A DNA stretch of 64,000 nucleotides from positions 124,001 through 188,000 of the forward strand of contig NZ_FOVL01000003.1 in the NCBI RefSeq assembly GCF_900115145.1, written 5' to 3'. Each line of letters starts with the position of its first letter. The stretch's first letter is position 1. The position numbers and the translations under genes were made by a program. Below the pieces are notes generated by a model, which had not been told where the DNA came from, ran no database searches, and worked only from the letters and a program-made list of their open reading frames with translations. Below, piece after piece: positions 36,043 through 44,372 of this stretch. The DNA comes from Salegentibacter flavus. Lineage in GTDB: Bacteria > Bacteroidota > Bacteroidia > Flavobacteriales > Flavobacteriaceae.

Positions 36043-36564
36043 ATGAAGAAGAAGAAATTATCATATCGTAATGACCCGGGTTTTTCAGTTCCTTCAAATT
36101 ATTTTGAGGAACTGGAAAGGGATTTATTGGATATGGTCCAACATTCTGAATCTGAAAAAGTTCTGAATAATATTGAAGGTTCCGGTTTTAAGGTTCCGGA
36201 AGGCTATTTTGAAAGCTTTGAAGTTAAATTACCAGGGAATGCTTCACGAGAACCTAAAATTATTCCGCTATTTAAAAAGGAATACATGTTATATGCTGCA
36301 AGTATAGCAGCTATAATTATTGCCCTTGCAGGATCGCTTTATATTAATCCGGCTCCTGTAGATTCCTGGGAAAACATAGAATTATCAGTACTGGAGAATT
36401 ATATAGACGATAATAATATAGACCTTACTACTACAGAAATTTCAGGGTTCCTTTTTAACGATGGAATTGTAGTGGACGATTCTAATTTTAATGAAGTTAA
36501 CTCAGAAGCGATGTTGGATTATCTGGAAGAAAATGTAGAAGACCCCACATTTATTCTTGAATAA
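36043..36564 (+). CDS. membrane anti-sigma-like protein with repeated GFxVPxxYFE motif
   Basis: This protein of about 173 residues has one transmembrane helix (YMLYAASIAAIIIALAGSLY). Two copies of a short motif lie on the cytosolic side: GFSVPSNYFEELE and GFKVPEGYFESFE, about 40 residues apart. Such proteins follow ECF sigma genes in flavobacteria, and probably hold the sigma factor at the membrane. The C-terminal part after the helix is acidic and would be periplasmic. An in-frame TTG at 36025 is an alternative start. Confidence 0.7.
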   Translation: MKKKKLSYRNDPGFSVPSNYFEELERDLLDMVQHSESEKVLNNIEGSGFKVPEGYFESFEVKLPGNASREPKIIPLFKKEYMLYAASIAAIIIALAGSLYINPAPVDSWENIELSVLENYIDDNNIDLTTTEISGFLFNDGIVVDDSNFNEVNSEAMLDYLEENVEDPTFILE

Positions 36565-36571
36565 AGAGATT

Positions 36572-37030
36572 ATGAAAAAAATTATAGTATTATTTCTAAT
36601 GTTTCCCGCCTTTATGCAATTGCAGGCGCAATCTGAAGACAGGGAAGCTCACCGGGAACGAATTAAAGCCCTGAAAACCGCCTATATTACTCAGGAGCTT
36701 AACTTAAGTACCAAAGTAGCCGAAAAATTCTGGCCCATTTATAATGATTATGAAGCCAAGAGAAAAGATCTGCACCGCCGGGAACACGTAAATATGGACT
36801 TAAGTAATCCAGAATGTATTAGTGAAGATCAGGCAAATGGAATGCTTCAGGAATATCTTGATGTAGAAAGAGAAGAATACGTAATAAAAAAGGAGCTTTT
36901 TCGGGAACTTAGAAAAATTATTTCAGCTCAGGATATCATCAAACTTCATAAACTGGAAGATGAATTCCATAAAAAGCTAATTAAGGAATATCGCGCTAAA
37001 AAAGATCGCGATAAAACCCAGGAAGAATAA
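36572..37030 (+). CDS. secreted helical sensor-type protein of the ECF operon
   Basis: This protein of about 152 residues has a signal peptide (MKKIIVLFLMFPAFMQLQAQ). Its mature part is all-helical and charged, like Spy/CpxP-type periplasmic proteins: ALKTAYITQELNLSTKVAEK, then FWPIYNDYEAKRKDLHRRE. It follows the anti-sigma gene by 7 bp. A role in sensing envelope state is inferred from the operon and the fold; no LTxxQ motifs are obvious. Confidence 0.7.
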   Translation: MKKIIVLFLMFPAFMQLQAQSEDREAHRERIKALKTAYITQELNLSTKVAEKFWPIYNDYEAKRKDLHRREHVNMDLSNPECISEDQANGMLQEYLDVEREEYVIKKELFRELRKIISAQDIIKLHKLEDEFHKKLIKEYRAKKDRDKTQEE

Positions 37031-37062
37031 AAATATTTAGTTTTTTGGTTAGTTAGTAGTTA

Positions 37063-37098
37063 GAGTCCCGGTTGAGAAATCTTCCGGGGTTCTTTTTT
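37063..37098 (+). terminator. terminator of the ECF sigma operon
   Basis: A stem GAGTCCCGG (37063-37071) with CCGGGGTTC (37084-37092), including two weak pairs, is followed by six T. It also overlaps the end of the converging gene. Confidence 0.65.
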
Positions 37099-38152
37099 AT
37101 TTGAAATTTAGTCGAGATATTCTTCCTTTACCTGCTGCATAAGCAGTAGAATCATTCAGGAACCTCAGCGTAAAGAAGCTTTCGTCTGAAAGCTGATCCC
37201 AGTGCTCCCCCCCATCAGTGGAATACGAAATTCCTGTAAATCCGGTGGCCAGTACATATTTACCTTCACTGTTTGGCACATATCTTACACTGCTTTTATA
37301 GCCCGGTTCCTGTCCTTCTCCAACTAATTTCCAGGTTTTACCGCCATCGATCGTAATTGCTTTATTGGCCGAATTATCATCGGGATTGGTATAATCTCCA
37401 CCTATGATTATTCCCTTATTTTCATCATAAAAATCTATGCTGTATCCACCTGTGGTTTCTTTTCCCTGAATAAGCGGGGTCTCAAACACCTCCCAATTTT
37501 CCCCCTTATCCGGAGAATAAAACACCCTGGATTTTTTTCCTCCGGAAAGCATCCAGGTTTTATCGCCAACAACAGCGATATTAGAATTACTGGCAGCGAA
37601 AGCGGCTTCCCCTTCTGCAACTTCCGGCAACACACTACAGTGTATTTTCTCCCAGCTCTCTCCCCCATCCCGTGTAATGATCACAGATAAACAATTTCCT
37701 GTAGGATCTCCCATTGCAATACCTTCAAGGTCATTCCAGAAGATCATAGAATCATAAAAAGCTTTTTCATGGTCTTCGCGATATACAAGTTCCATTTGCC
37801 CGGAATTTCCCGTTTTATAAAGCAAAGCGGGGCTACCTACGCTTAACACAAATACATCATTACTAGTGCTGGCCACGGCTCTGAATTCAGGAATATAATC
37901 TCCGTCTTTTAAAGCTCCGGTTTTCATTTCTCCTGTTTGACTGTTAAAAAGTCCGAAAGTTCCTTTATTTGCGGCAAAAGCCAGATTATTTCCTATGATC
38001 TCAATGGCACGAATACTTAAAGAATCGTCTTCAAAAATATTTTCGATCTCAACACTGCTGAATTCCTTCGCTTCAGGTGTTTCATATTTTTCTGATTTAT
38101 CAGATTTGCAGGAAAAGCTTAGCAATAAGGCAAGGAAAAGTATTTTTTTCAT
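37097..38152 (-). CDS. Ycf48/sialidase-like beta-propeller lipoprotein
   Basis: The protein of about 351 residues starts at ATG 38152 with a lipoprotein signal (LLLSFSCKSDKSEK). The mature part has BNR/Asp-box-like repeats (ITRDGGESWEKI, YSPDKGENWEVF, ITIDGGKTWKLV, YSTDGGEHWDQL), which mark a propeller as in Ycf48-like and sialidase-fold proteins. The usual annotation is oxidoreductase, but there is no visible cofactor site. It is likely envelope-bound. A longer frame upstream adds 30 residues but lacks a signal peptide, so the internal ATG is preferred. Confidence 0.8.
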   Translation of the reverse strand: MKKILFLALLLSFSCKSDKSEKYETPEAKEFSSVEIENIFEDDSLSIRAIEIIGNNLAFAANKGTFGLFNSQTGEMKTGALKDGDYIPEFRAVASTSNDVFVLSVGSPALLYKTGNSGQMELVYREDHEKAFYDSMIFWNDLEGIAMGDPTGNCLSVIITRDGGESWEKIHCSVLPEVAEGEAAFAASNSNIAVVGDKTWMLSGGKKSRVFYSPDKGENWEVFETPLIQGKETTGGYSIDFYDENKGIIIGGDYTNPDDNSANKAITIDGGKTWKLVGEGQEPGYKSSVRYVPNSEGKYVLATGFTGISYSTDGGEHWDQLSDESFFTLRFLNDSTAYAAGKGRISRLNFK

Positions 38153-38324
38153 TTGGAATTTAATTTCGGTCATAGTGCCCTTTAAGGGATTTTGACCAAA
38201 GATAAATTTTTCTGAAGATAAACTGCCACAGAACAAGCTCACGAGATAACCAAAATTGAGATAATAGTTGAATTTAGAACTAAACCTTGGATTTTCTGAA
38301 TCTCGATTATCGAGTAAAAAAACC

Positions 38325-38332
38325 TACCTTTG
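38325..38332 (+). promoter_or_regulatory. -7 promoter element of rsmB-like gene
   Basis: TACCTTTG matches TAnnTTTG exactly and is 18 bases before the ATG. A 13-bp palindrome (38302-38314) lies just upstream at the -33 position. Confidence 0.5.
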
Positions 38333-38350
38333 CAGCCTTAAAATTTGATT

Positions 38351-39565
38351 ATGCGTTTACACAGAAATTTGGTTTTTGCAACCCTTGATGCCCTTTCAGA
38401 AATTTTCAACGAAGGCGCTTATGCCGATAAAGTGATAGCAAAAACCCTAAAGCGCGATAAACGCTGGGGAGCTCGGGATCGCGGTTTTATTGCTGAAACC
38501 ACTTACGAAATCGTGAGATGGAAAAGGCTTTATGCTGAAATAGCCGAGGTTAAAGAACCCTTTGACCGCGAAAACCTATTTAGAATTTTTACCGTTTGGG
38601 CCACACTTCGCGGAATAAAATTACCCGATTGGCCACAATTTGAAGGAACACCAACCCGCCGAATTAAAGGTAAATTTGACAGCCTGAGTAAAATCAGGAA
38701 AATGCGCGAGTCTATTCCGGATTGGTTAGACGAAGTAGGCGTAGCCGAACTGGGAGAAAAAACCTGGGAAAAAGAAATCGCTGCATTAAACCAACAAGCG
38801 CCTGTGCTACTTCGGGTAAACACCCTGAAAACCACACCCGAAAAACTTCAGCAATTATTAAAAGAAGAAGAAATCATTGTCCACAAAATAAAAGGTTATC
38901 CTGAAGCTTTACAGTTAGAAGAGCGGGCCAACGTTTTCCAAACTCAGGCCTTTAAAGACGGACTTTTTGAAGTGCAGGATGCCTCTTCTCAACTCGTCGC
39001 TCATTTCCTGGAGGTAAAACCCGGAATGCGCGTAGTAGATACCTGCGCCGGTGCCGGAGGAAAAACACTTCACCTGGCCGCACTTATGGAAAATAAAGGC
39101 CAGATAATCGCTACGGATATCTACGGAAATAAACTTAAGGAATTAAAACGTCGTGCCAAACGGGCCGGAGCTCACAACATCGAACCCCGCGAAATTGATA
39201 GCACCAAAGTCATCAAGAAATTATACAACACCGCAGATCGGGTTTTAATTGATGCCCCTTGTAGCGGACTTGGAGTCCTTAGCCGAAATCCTGATGCCAA
39301 ATGGAAATTGCAACCTGAGTTTATAGATAATATTAAAAAGACGCAGGCTGAAATTATCGCCAAATATTCCAAAATCCTGAAACCAGGAGGTAAAATGGTC
39401 TATGCCACCTGTTCTATTCTCCCTTCTGAAAATCAGCAGCAGGTAGAATTCTTCCTGGCTTCAGATGAAGGTAAGGACTTCAAGTTGGTAAAGGACCAAA
39501 AGCTTCTTTCTTCAGAAACAGGATTTGACGGATTTTATATGGCCCTATTGGAAAAGAAGGAATAA
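38351..39565 (+). CDS. rRNA (cytosine-C5-)-methyltransferase, RsmB/NOL1-NOP2-Sun family
   Basis: This protein of about 404 residues has a NusB-like N-terminal part and a Rossmann methyltransferase core. AdoMet motif is VVDTCAGAGGKTLHLAALM. DAPCSGLGVLSRNPDAKWK and YATCSILPSENQQQVE carry the two conserved cysteines (release and catalytic). RsmB makes m5C967 in 16S rRNA. The length and N-terminal part fit RsmB, but other Sun-family targets are possible. The start is the ATG at 38351. Confidence 0.88.
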   Translation: MRLHRNLVFATLDALSEIFNEGAYADKVIAKTLKRDKRWGARDRGFIAETTYEIVRWKRLYAEIAEVKEPFDRENLFRIFTVWATLRGIKLPDWPQFEGTPTRRIKGKFDSLSKIRKMRESIPDWLDEVGVAELGEKTWEKEIAALNQQAPVLLRVNTLKTTPEKLQQLLKEEEIIVHKIKGYPEALQLEERANVFQTQAFKDGLFEVQDASSQLVAHFLEVKPGMRVVDTCAGAGGKTLHLAALMENKGQIIATDIYGNKLKELKRRAKRAGAHNIEPREIDSTKVIKKLYNTADRVLIDAPCSGLGVLSRNPDAKWKLQPEFIDNIKKTQAEIIAKYSKILKPGGKMVYATCSILPSENQQQVEFFLASDEGKDFKLVKDQKLLSSETGFDGFYMALLEKKE

Positions 39566-39597
39566 TCTCAGTTCATTTTTGCTGCCTTAAAAATACT

Positions 39598-39636
39598 CCC
39601 AGGGGAAAAACCCTTGGGTGATTTTACCCGTTTTTT
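39598..39636. terminator. overlapping hairpins after rsmB-like gene (bidirectional terminator)
   Basis: CCCAGGGG (39598-39605) pairs with CCCTTGGG (39611-39618), and GGGT (39616-39619) can pair with ACCC (39626-39629) followed by TTTTTT (39631-39636). The two stems share GGG and cannot both form. On the minus strand the first stem is followed by a T-rich tract. Confidence 0.55.
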
Positions 39637-39755
39637 ATAGGAAACTCTTTTTCGTTTTGAATTTTTTTAATTTCAGAATATGAAACCAGCACGCTGCTGG
39701 ACCCAAAAATGGCAACAACCAGGCGGATGGTTATGAGCTTGTGCTTAATTGGCAA
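39624..39755 (-). CDS. possible small single-pass membrane protein (43 residues)
   Basis: On the minus strand a TTG-initiated frame encodes 43 residues with one hydrophobic stretch (LITIRLVVAIFGSSSVLVSY) and a basic and acidic tail. Its first half is richer in GC and codons such as CTC, CGC and CTG than the surrounding non-coding DNA. It stops 6 bases before the hairpin at 39598-39618, which could terminate it. No homologue is known to me. A chance frame remains possible. Confidence 0.35.
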   Translation of the reverse strand: MPIKHKLITIRLVVAIFGSSSVLVSYSEIKKIQNEKEFPIKNG

Positions 39756-39778
39756 ATTGGGATTAAAATTATAGACAA

Positions 39779-40345
39779 ATGAAAAAACTACTTCTTCCCT
39801 TTCTCCTGTTATTATTTGCATGTTCTGATGAAGATCCGGCTTTAGAAATTCCACTCGAAGCAGAAGAGAAATTTTCTGATGAAATTTTCTTTTCAGAATA
39901 TATTGAAGGTAGCTCTTTCAACAAAGCTCTGGAAATCGTAAACCTAACCGGGGAAACCATTGACCTGGAAGCCGAAACTTATTCCATTAAAAAACAGCAA
40001 AATGGCAGTGGCGACTGGATGAGCGAACTTATGCTTACCGGAGAAATTACTAAAAACGATGTCTTTGTAATTTCAAATGAGTCGGCTGATATTCCTGAAT
40101 TAATCGAAAATGCCGATCAACTAAAAACCGGTTCTCCACTTGATTTTAACGGCAACGACCCTATCGGGCTTTTCAAAGATGGAGAATTGATCGATGTAAT
40201 TGGCGAGACTGCTAATGCTGATGATTTTGCGAAAGACCAGACTTTGCGAAGAAAAAAATCTATTACCGAACCTTCCAAAACCTATAATAATCAGCATTGG
40301 GAAGTCCTGGAACTTAATACCATCGATGATTTAGGGAAATATTAA
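39779..40345 (+). CDS. lamin-tail-like domain lipoprotein
   Basis: This 188-residue lipoprotein (lipobox LLFACSDED, acidic after Cys) has one beta-sandwich. It includes FSEYIEGSSFNKALEIVNLTGE, then LTGEITKNDVFVISNESAD, then GNDPIGLFKDGELIDVIG, the order of strands found in lamin-tail (LTD) domains. In Bacteroidota these occur on secreted nucleases and surface proteins; here the domain stands alone. Binding or adhesive function is inference. The gene is followed by purL on the same strand with its own promoter. Confidence 0.7.
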   Translation: MKKLLLPFLLLLFACSDEDPALEIPLEAEEKFSDEIFFSEYIEGSSFNKALEIVNLTGETIDLEAETYSIKKQQNGSGDWMSELMLTGEITKNDVFVISNESADIPELIENADQLKTGSPLDFNGNDPIGLFKDGELIDVIGETANADDFAKDQTLRRKKSITEPSKTYNNQHWEVLELNTIDDLGKY

Positions 40346-40419
40346 TTATCAGGATTTAAGGCTTTGTATTGATAGTTAAAAATCACAATAATTCACATAT
40401 GTATTCTCCTGAAAAAACC

Positions 40420-40427
40420 TAAATTTG
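40420..40427 (+). promoter_or_regulatory. -7 promoter element of purL
   Basis: TAAATTTG matches TAnnTTTG. The ATG is 32 bases downstream. No -33 box was clear. Confidence 0.45.
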
Positions 40428-40458
40428 TGTTTTCTCAAACAACACAAAACAACCTGGA

Positions 40459-43400
40459 ATGATCCTTTTCTTCGGAACCCAATCTGCCAAGGTTTATGCG
40501 GTAGAAACGCATACCACCCTTTCGGCGCAAGACATCACTAAATTAAACTGGCTTTTCGGAAATACCCAAGAACTCAACAAATCTGCCCTGGCAGATTTTT
40601 TTGTTGGGCCCCGTGCCGCCATGATTACGCCCTGGAGCACCAATGCCGTGGAGATTACCCAGAATATGGGAATAAAAGGCATAATCCGCATCGAGGAGTT
40701 TATGAAAGTGGATAAGAATTTTCACGATTTTGATCCTATGCTTTCTCAGAAATATGAAAAACTGGACCAGGATATTTTCGATATTCATATCAATCCTGAA
40801 CCAATCATGGAAATCGATAATATCGAAGCCTATAACCAAAAAGAAGGACTGGCTCTAAATCCGGAGGAGGTAACTTACCTCGAAAATCTGGCTAAAAAAT
40901 TAGGAAGAAAACTAACCGATTCTGAAGTTTTCGGATTCTCTCAGGTTAATTCAGAACACTGTCGTCATAAGATCTTCAACGGCACTTTCGTGATTGATGG
41001 AGAAGAAAAACCTATTTCCCTTTTCAAAATGATCAGGCAAACATCAGAAGAAAATCCAAACGACATTGTTTCGGCATATAAAGATAATGTAGCCTTTGTA
41101 AAAGGTCCACGCGTGCAGCAATTTGCACCAAAAAAACCCGATGTTCCAGAGTATTATGAGAACAAGGATTTCGATTCAGTAATATCGATAAAAGCTGAAA
41201 CCCATAACTTCCCAACTACCGTAGAACCTTTTAATGGCGCTGCAACCGGAAGTGGTGGGGAAATTCGGGACAGGCTTGCAGGTGGAAAAGGCTCTTTACC
41301 GCTTGCAGGAACCGCTGTTTATATGACGTCTTATTCCAGGATGGATGAAAATCGTTCCTGGGAAAAAGGAATGGCCGAGCGGGAATGGCTCTACCAAACC
41401 CCTATGGATATTTTAATAAAGGCATCAAATGGTGCTTCAGATTTTGGAAATAAATTCGGGCAGCCACTTATCGCAGGTTCTGTACTCACCTTCGAACATG
41501 CTGAGCATAACCGAAGCCTGGGCTACGACAAAGTAATTATGCTGGCTGGTGGAATAGGCTACGGAAAAGCAGACCAGGCACAAAAAGACGTTCCGAAAAA
41601 AGGCGATAAAATAGTAGTTCTGGGAGGTGAAAATTACCGCATTGGGATGGGGGGTGCCGCAGTGTCCTCTGCCGATACCGGCGAATTTGGCAGCGGCATA
41701 GAGTTAAACGCTATTCAAAGAGCCAACCCTGAAATGCAAAAACGCGCCGCCAATGCCATACGCGGAATGGTGGAAAGTAAAGAAAATCCAATTGTTTCTA
41801 TCCACGATCACGGAGCCGGGGGACATTTGAACTGTCTTAGCGAATTAGTAGAAGAAACAGGCGGCAAAATTGACATGGATGCTTTACCCATTGGAGATCC
41901 AACCCTTTCAGCAAAAGAAATTATTGGAAATGAATCCCAGGAACGCATGGGACTGGTAATTGGGGAAAGCAATCTGGAAATTCTTCACAAAGTTGCCGAT
42001 CGGGAACGCTCACCAATATACGAAGTTGGAGATGTAACCGGCGATCATAGATTCACCTTTGAAGGGAAAAAATCCGGGCAAAAACCGATGGATCTTGAGC
42101 TTGGAGACATGTTCGGGAGTTCGCCACAAACCGTTATGACCGATAAAACCGTTCAAAGAGATTACGATGCAGTAAATTATGCGTCCGATAAAATATACGA
42201 ATATCTAGAACAGGTGCTTCAGCTGGAAGCTGTAGCCTGTAAAGACTGGCTTACCAACAAGGTAGATCGATGTGTTTCGGGCCGTGTGGCCAAGCAGCAA
42301 ACTGCCGGTCCTTTGCAACTTCCACTAAATAATTGTGGAGTGATGGCCCTGGATTACAACGGAAAAGAAGGGGTTGCCACCTCCATTGGCCACTCCCCTG
42401 TTTCGGCACTGGTTGATCCTGTTGCCGGTTCAAAAAATTCTATCGCTGAGGCCCTTTCCAATATTGTTTGGGCACCGCTCGAGAAGAGTTTAAAATCTAT
42501 TTCTCTCTCTGCAAACTGGATGTGGCCCTGCAACAATGAAGGCGAAGATGCTAGATTATATGAGGCGGTAAAAGGAGTTTCAGATTTCGCGATCTCCCTG
42601 GGTATTAATGTGCCTACCGGGAAGGATTCGCTTTCTATGAAGCAAAAATATAAGGATGGTGAAGTTATATCTCCCGGAACAGTAATTATTTCAGCGGCGG
42701 GGCATTGTGATGATATCAGCAAAACTGTGGAACCTGTTTTACAGAAAAACGGTGGAGCTATCTATTATATCAATTTGTCTCAGGATTCCTTCAAACTTGG
42801 GGGATCTTCTTTTGCCCAGATTCTTAATAAAGTGGGAAATGAAGTCCCAACTATCAAAGACGATAAAAAATTCGCTGAAGCTTTTAATGCAATTCAAAGT
42901 CTTGTCAAAAACGACCAAATTCTTGCCGGCCACGATGTGGCTTCAGGAGGTTTGATCACCAGTCTTTTGGAAATGTGTTTTGCAGATGTAGATCTTGCAG
43001 CGGAATTTGATCTTTCATCCCTGAATGAAAAAGATTCGGTTAAACTGCTCTTCAGTGAAAACTGCGGAATTATTTTTCAAGCAAAAGATGCTTCTGCTGA
43101 AGCTATTCTGAAAGAAAAAAACATCGAATTCTTTAAAATTGGAAAAGTCATTGAAGGAGATACGGTTTCCATCATAAACGGGGAAGAAAAGCTAAGCTTT
43201 AATATTCCGGAATTGAGAGATATCTGGTACAAGACTTCCTTCCTTCTGGACAGAAAACAAAGCGGAATAGATAAAGCCACCGAGCGTTATGACAATTATA
43301 AAAAGCAACCACTGGAATTCAATTTTCCGAAGAATTTCAGCGGCCAACTCCCTTCCTTCGAAGGAACCAGAATAAAAGCGGCCATCCTTAGAGAAAAAGG

Positions 43401-44115
43401 GTCAAATTCTGAACGGGAAATGGCGCGGGCAATGTACCTCGCAGGATTCGATGTGAAGGACGTACATATGACCGATTTGATCTCGGGTCGGGAAACTCTT
43501 GAGGATATACAATTTATCGCAACTGTGGGAGGATTCTCTAATTCTGATGTGCTGGGAAGCGCAAAAGGATGGGCGGGGGCTTTCCTTTATAATGATAAGG
43601 CTAAAGAAGCACTGGAGAATTTCTTCAGAAGAAAAGATACTTTGTCCCTGGGTGTTTGTAACGGCTGCCAGTTATTTATTGAATTAGGCTTGATTAATGC
43701 CGAACATGATCAAAAGCCAAAGATGCTCCATAACGAATCCCATAAGTTTGAATGCAACTTCACTTCCGTAGAAATTCAGGAAAACAATTCAGTGATGCTT
43801 TCAAATATGGCAGGTAGCAAACTGGGAATTTGGGCCGCTCATGGAGAAGGAAAATTCAGTTTCCCTTATGAAGAAGAGCAGTATGATATTCCGGCGAAAT
43901 ACGGCTATGAAGGTTATCCTGCAAATCCGAATGGTTCACATTACAATGCTGCCATGCTTACCGATAAAACAGGAAGACACCTTGTGATGATGCCTCATCT
44001 GGAACGTTCTACTTTCCCATGGAACTGGGCGTATTATCCTGAAGATAGAAAAGATAAAGTTTCCCCCTGGCTGGAAGCTTTTGTAAATGCCAGAAAATGG
44101 CTGGATAAGAAATGA
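40459..44115 (+). CDS. purL: phosphoribosylformylglycinamidine synthase (large, single-chain)
   Basis: PurL converts FGAR to FGAM with glutamine and ATP in purine synthesis. The 1218-residue protein is the large type with three parts. An N-terminal PurS-like part comes first. Then the synthetase core (SQVNSEHCRHKIFNGTF; KAETHNFPTTVEPFNGAATG; GIELNAIQRANPEMQKR). The C-terminal glutaminase has KAAILREKGSNSEREMARAM and the catalytic Cys in LGVCNGCQLFIEL. Length is close to that of gamma-proteobacterial PurL (about 1295). It is monocistronic with a strong terminator. Confidence 0.96.
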   Translation: MILFFGTQSAKVYAVETHTTLSAQDITKLNWLFGNTQELNKSALADFFVGPRAAMITPWSTNAVEITQNMGIKGIIRIEEFMKVDKNFHDFDPMLSQKYEKLDQDIFDIHINPEPIMEIDNIEAYNQKEGLALNPEEVTYLENLAKKLGRKLTDSEVFGFSQVNSEHCRHKIFNGTFVIDGEEKPISLFKMIRQTSEENPNDIVSAYKDNVAFVKGPRVQQFAPKKPDVPEYYENKDFDSVISIKAETHNFPTTVEPFNGAATGSGGEIRDRLAGGKGSLPLAGTAVYMTSYSRMDENRSWEKGMAEREWLYQTPMDILIKASNGASDFGNKFGQPLIAGSVLTFEHAEHNRSLGYDKVIMLAGGIGYGKADQAQKDVPKKGDKIVVLGGENYRIGMGGAAVSSADTGEFGSGIELNAIQRANPEMQKRAANAIRGMVESKENPIVSIHDHGAGGHLNCLSELVEETGGKIDMDALPIGDPTLSAKEIIGNESQERMGLVIGESNLEILHKVADRERSPIYEVGDVTGDHRFTFEGKKSGQKPMDLELGDMFGSSPQTVMTDKTVQRDYDAVNYASDKIYEYLEQVLQLEAVACKDWLTNKVDRCVSGRVAKQQTAGPLQLPLNNCGVMALDYNGKEGVATSIGHSPVSALVDPVAGSKNSIAEALSNIVWAPLEKSLKSISLSANWMWPCNNEGEDARLYEAVKGVSDFAISLGINVPTGKDSLSMKQKYKDGEVISPGTVIISAAGHCDDISKTVEPVLQKNGGAIYYINLSQDSFKLGGSSFAQILNKVGNEVPTIKDDKKFAEAFNAIQSLVKNDQILAGHDVASGGLITSLLEMCFADVDLAAEFDLSSLNEKDSVKLLFSENCGIIFQAKDASAEAILKEKNIEFFKIGKVIEGDTVSIINGEEKLSFNIPELRDIWYKTSFLLDRKQSGIDKATERYDNYKKQPLEFNFPKNFSGQLPSFEGTRIKAAILREKGSNSEREMARAMYLAGFDVKDVHMTDLISGRETLEDIQFIATVGGFSNSDVLGSAKGWAGAFLYNDKAKEALENFFRRKDTLSLGVCNGCQLFIELGLINAEHDQKPKMLHNESHKFECNFTSVEIQENNSVMLSNMAGSKLGIWAAHGEGKFSFPYEEEQYDIPAKYGYEGYPANPNGSHYNAAMLTDKTGRHLVMMPHLERSTFPWNWAYYPEDRKDKVSPWLEAFVNARKWLDKK

Positions 44116-44134
44116 TTAATTTCTTTTTAAAACG

Positions 44135-44167
44135 AACCCCGTAGAAAAATTCTCTACGGGGTTTTTT
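44135..44167 (+). terminator. terminator of purL
   Basis: A 10-bp stem AACCCCGTAG with CTACGGGGTT, followed by TTTTTT. Confidence 0.9.
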
Positions 44168-44291
44168 ATTTTTATAAAAAACACAATGAATTGATTTTAA
44201 ATTTATTACAAAGGCTTACGCCTATTATAATAATGTTTGAATTTAATTTAATCGGTCTTCTTTCATTAAGTTTTTTCAATACTTCTTAATA

Positions 44292-44299
44292 TATCTTTG
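44292..44299 (+). promoter_or_regulatory. -7 promoter element of fadD-like gene
   Basis: TATCTTTG matches TAnnTTTG. It gives a leader of about 65 bases that contains the CTTGCAA/TTGCAAG inverted repeat (44328-44351). Confidence 0.45.
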
Positions 44300-44327
44300 T
44301 CTATTTTAAAAATTCAATTTGAAATAG

Positions 44328-44351
44328 CTTGCAATTTTCCTATTTTGCAAG
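44328..44351. promoter_or_regulatory. inverted repeat in leader of fadD-like gene
   Basis: CTTGCAA (44328-44334) and TTGCAAG (44345-44351) are perfect inverted copies around a 10-base spacer, 22 bp before the ATG. It could be an operator or a leader hairpin. Confidence 0.4.
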
Positions 44352-44372
44352 GGATTTATTAATACCACACAA

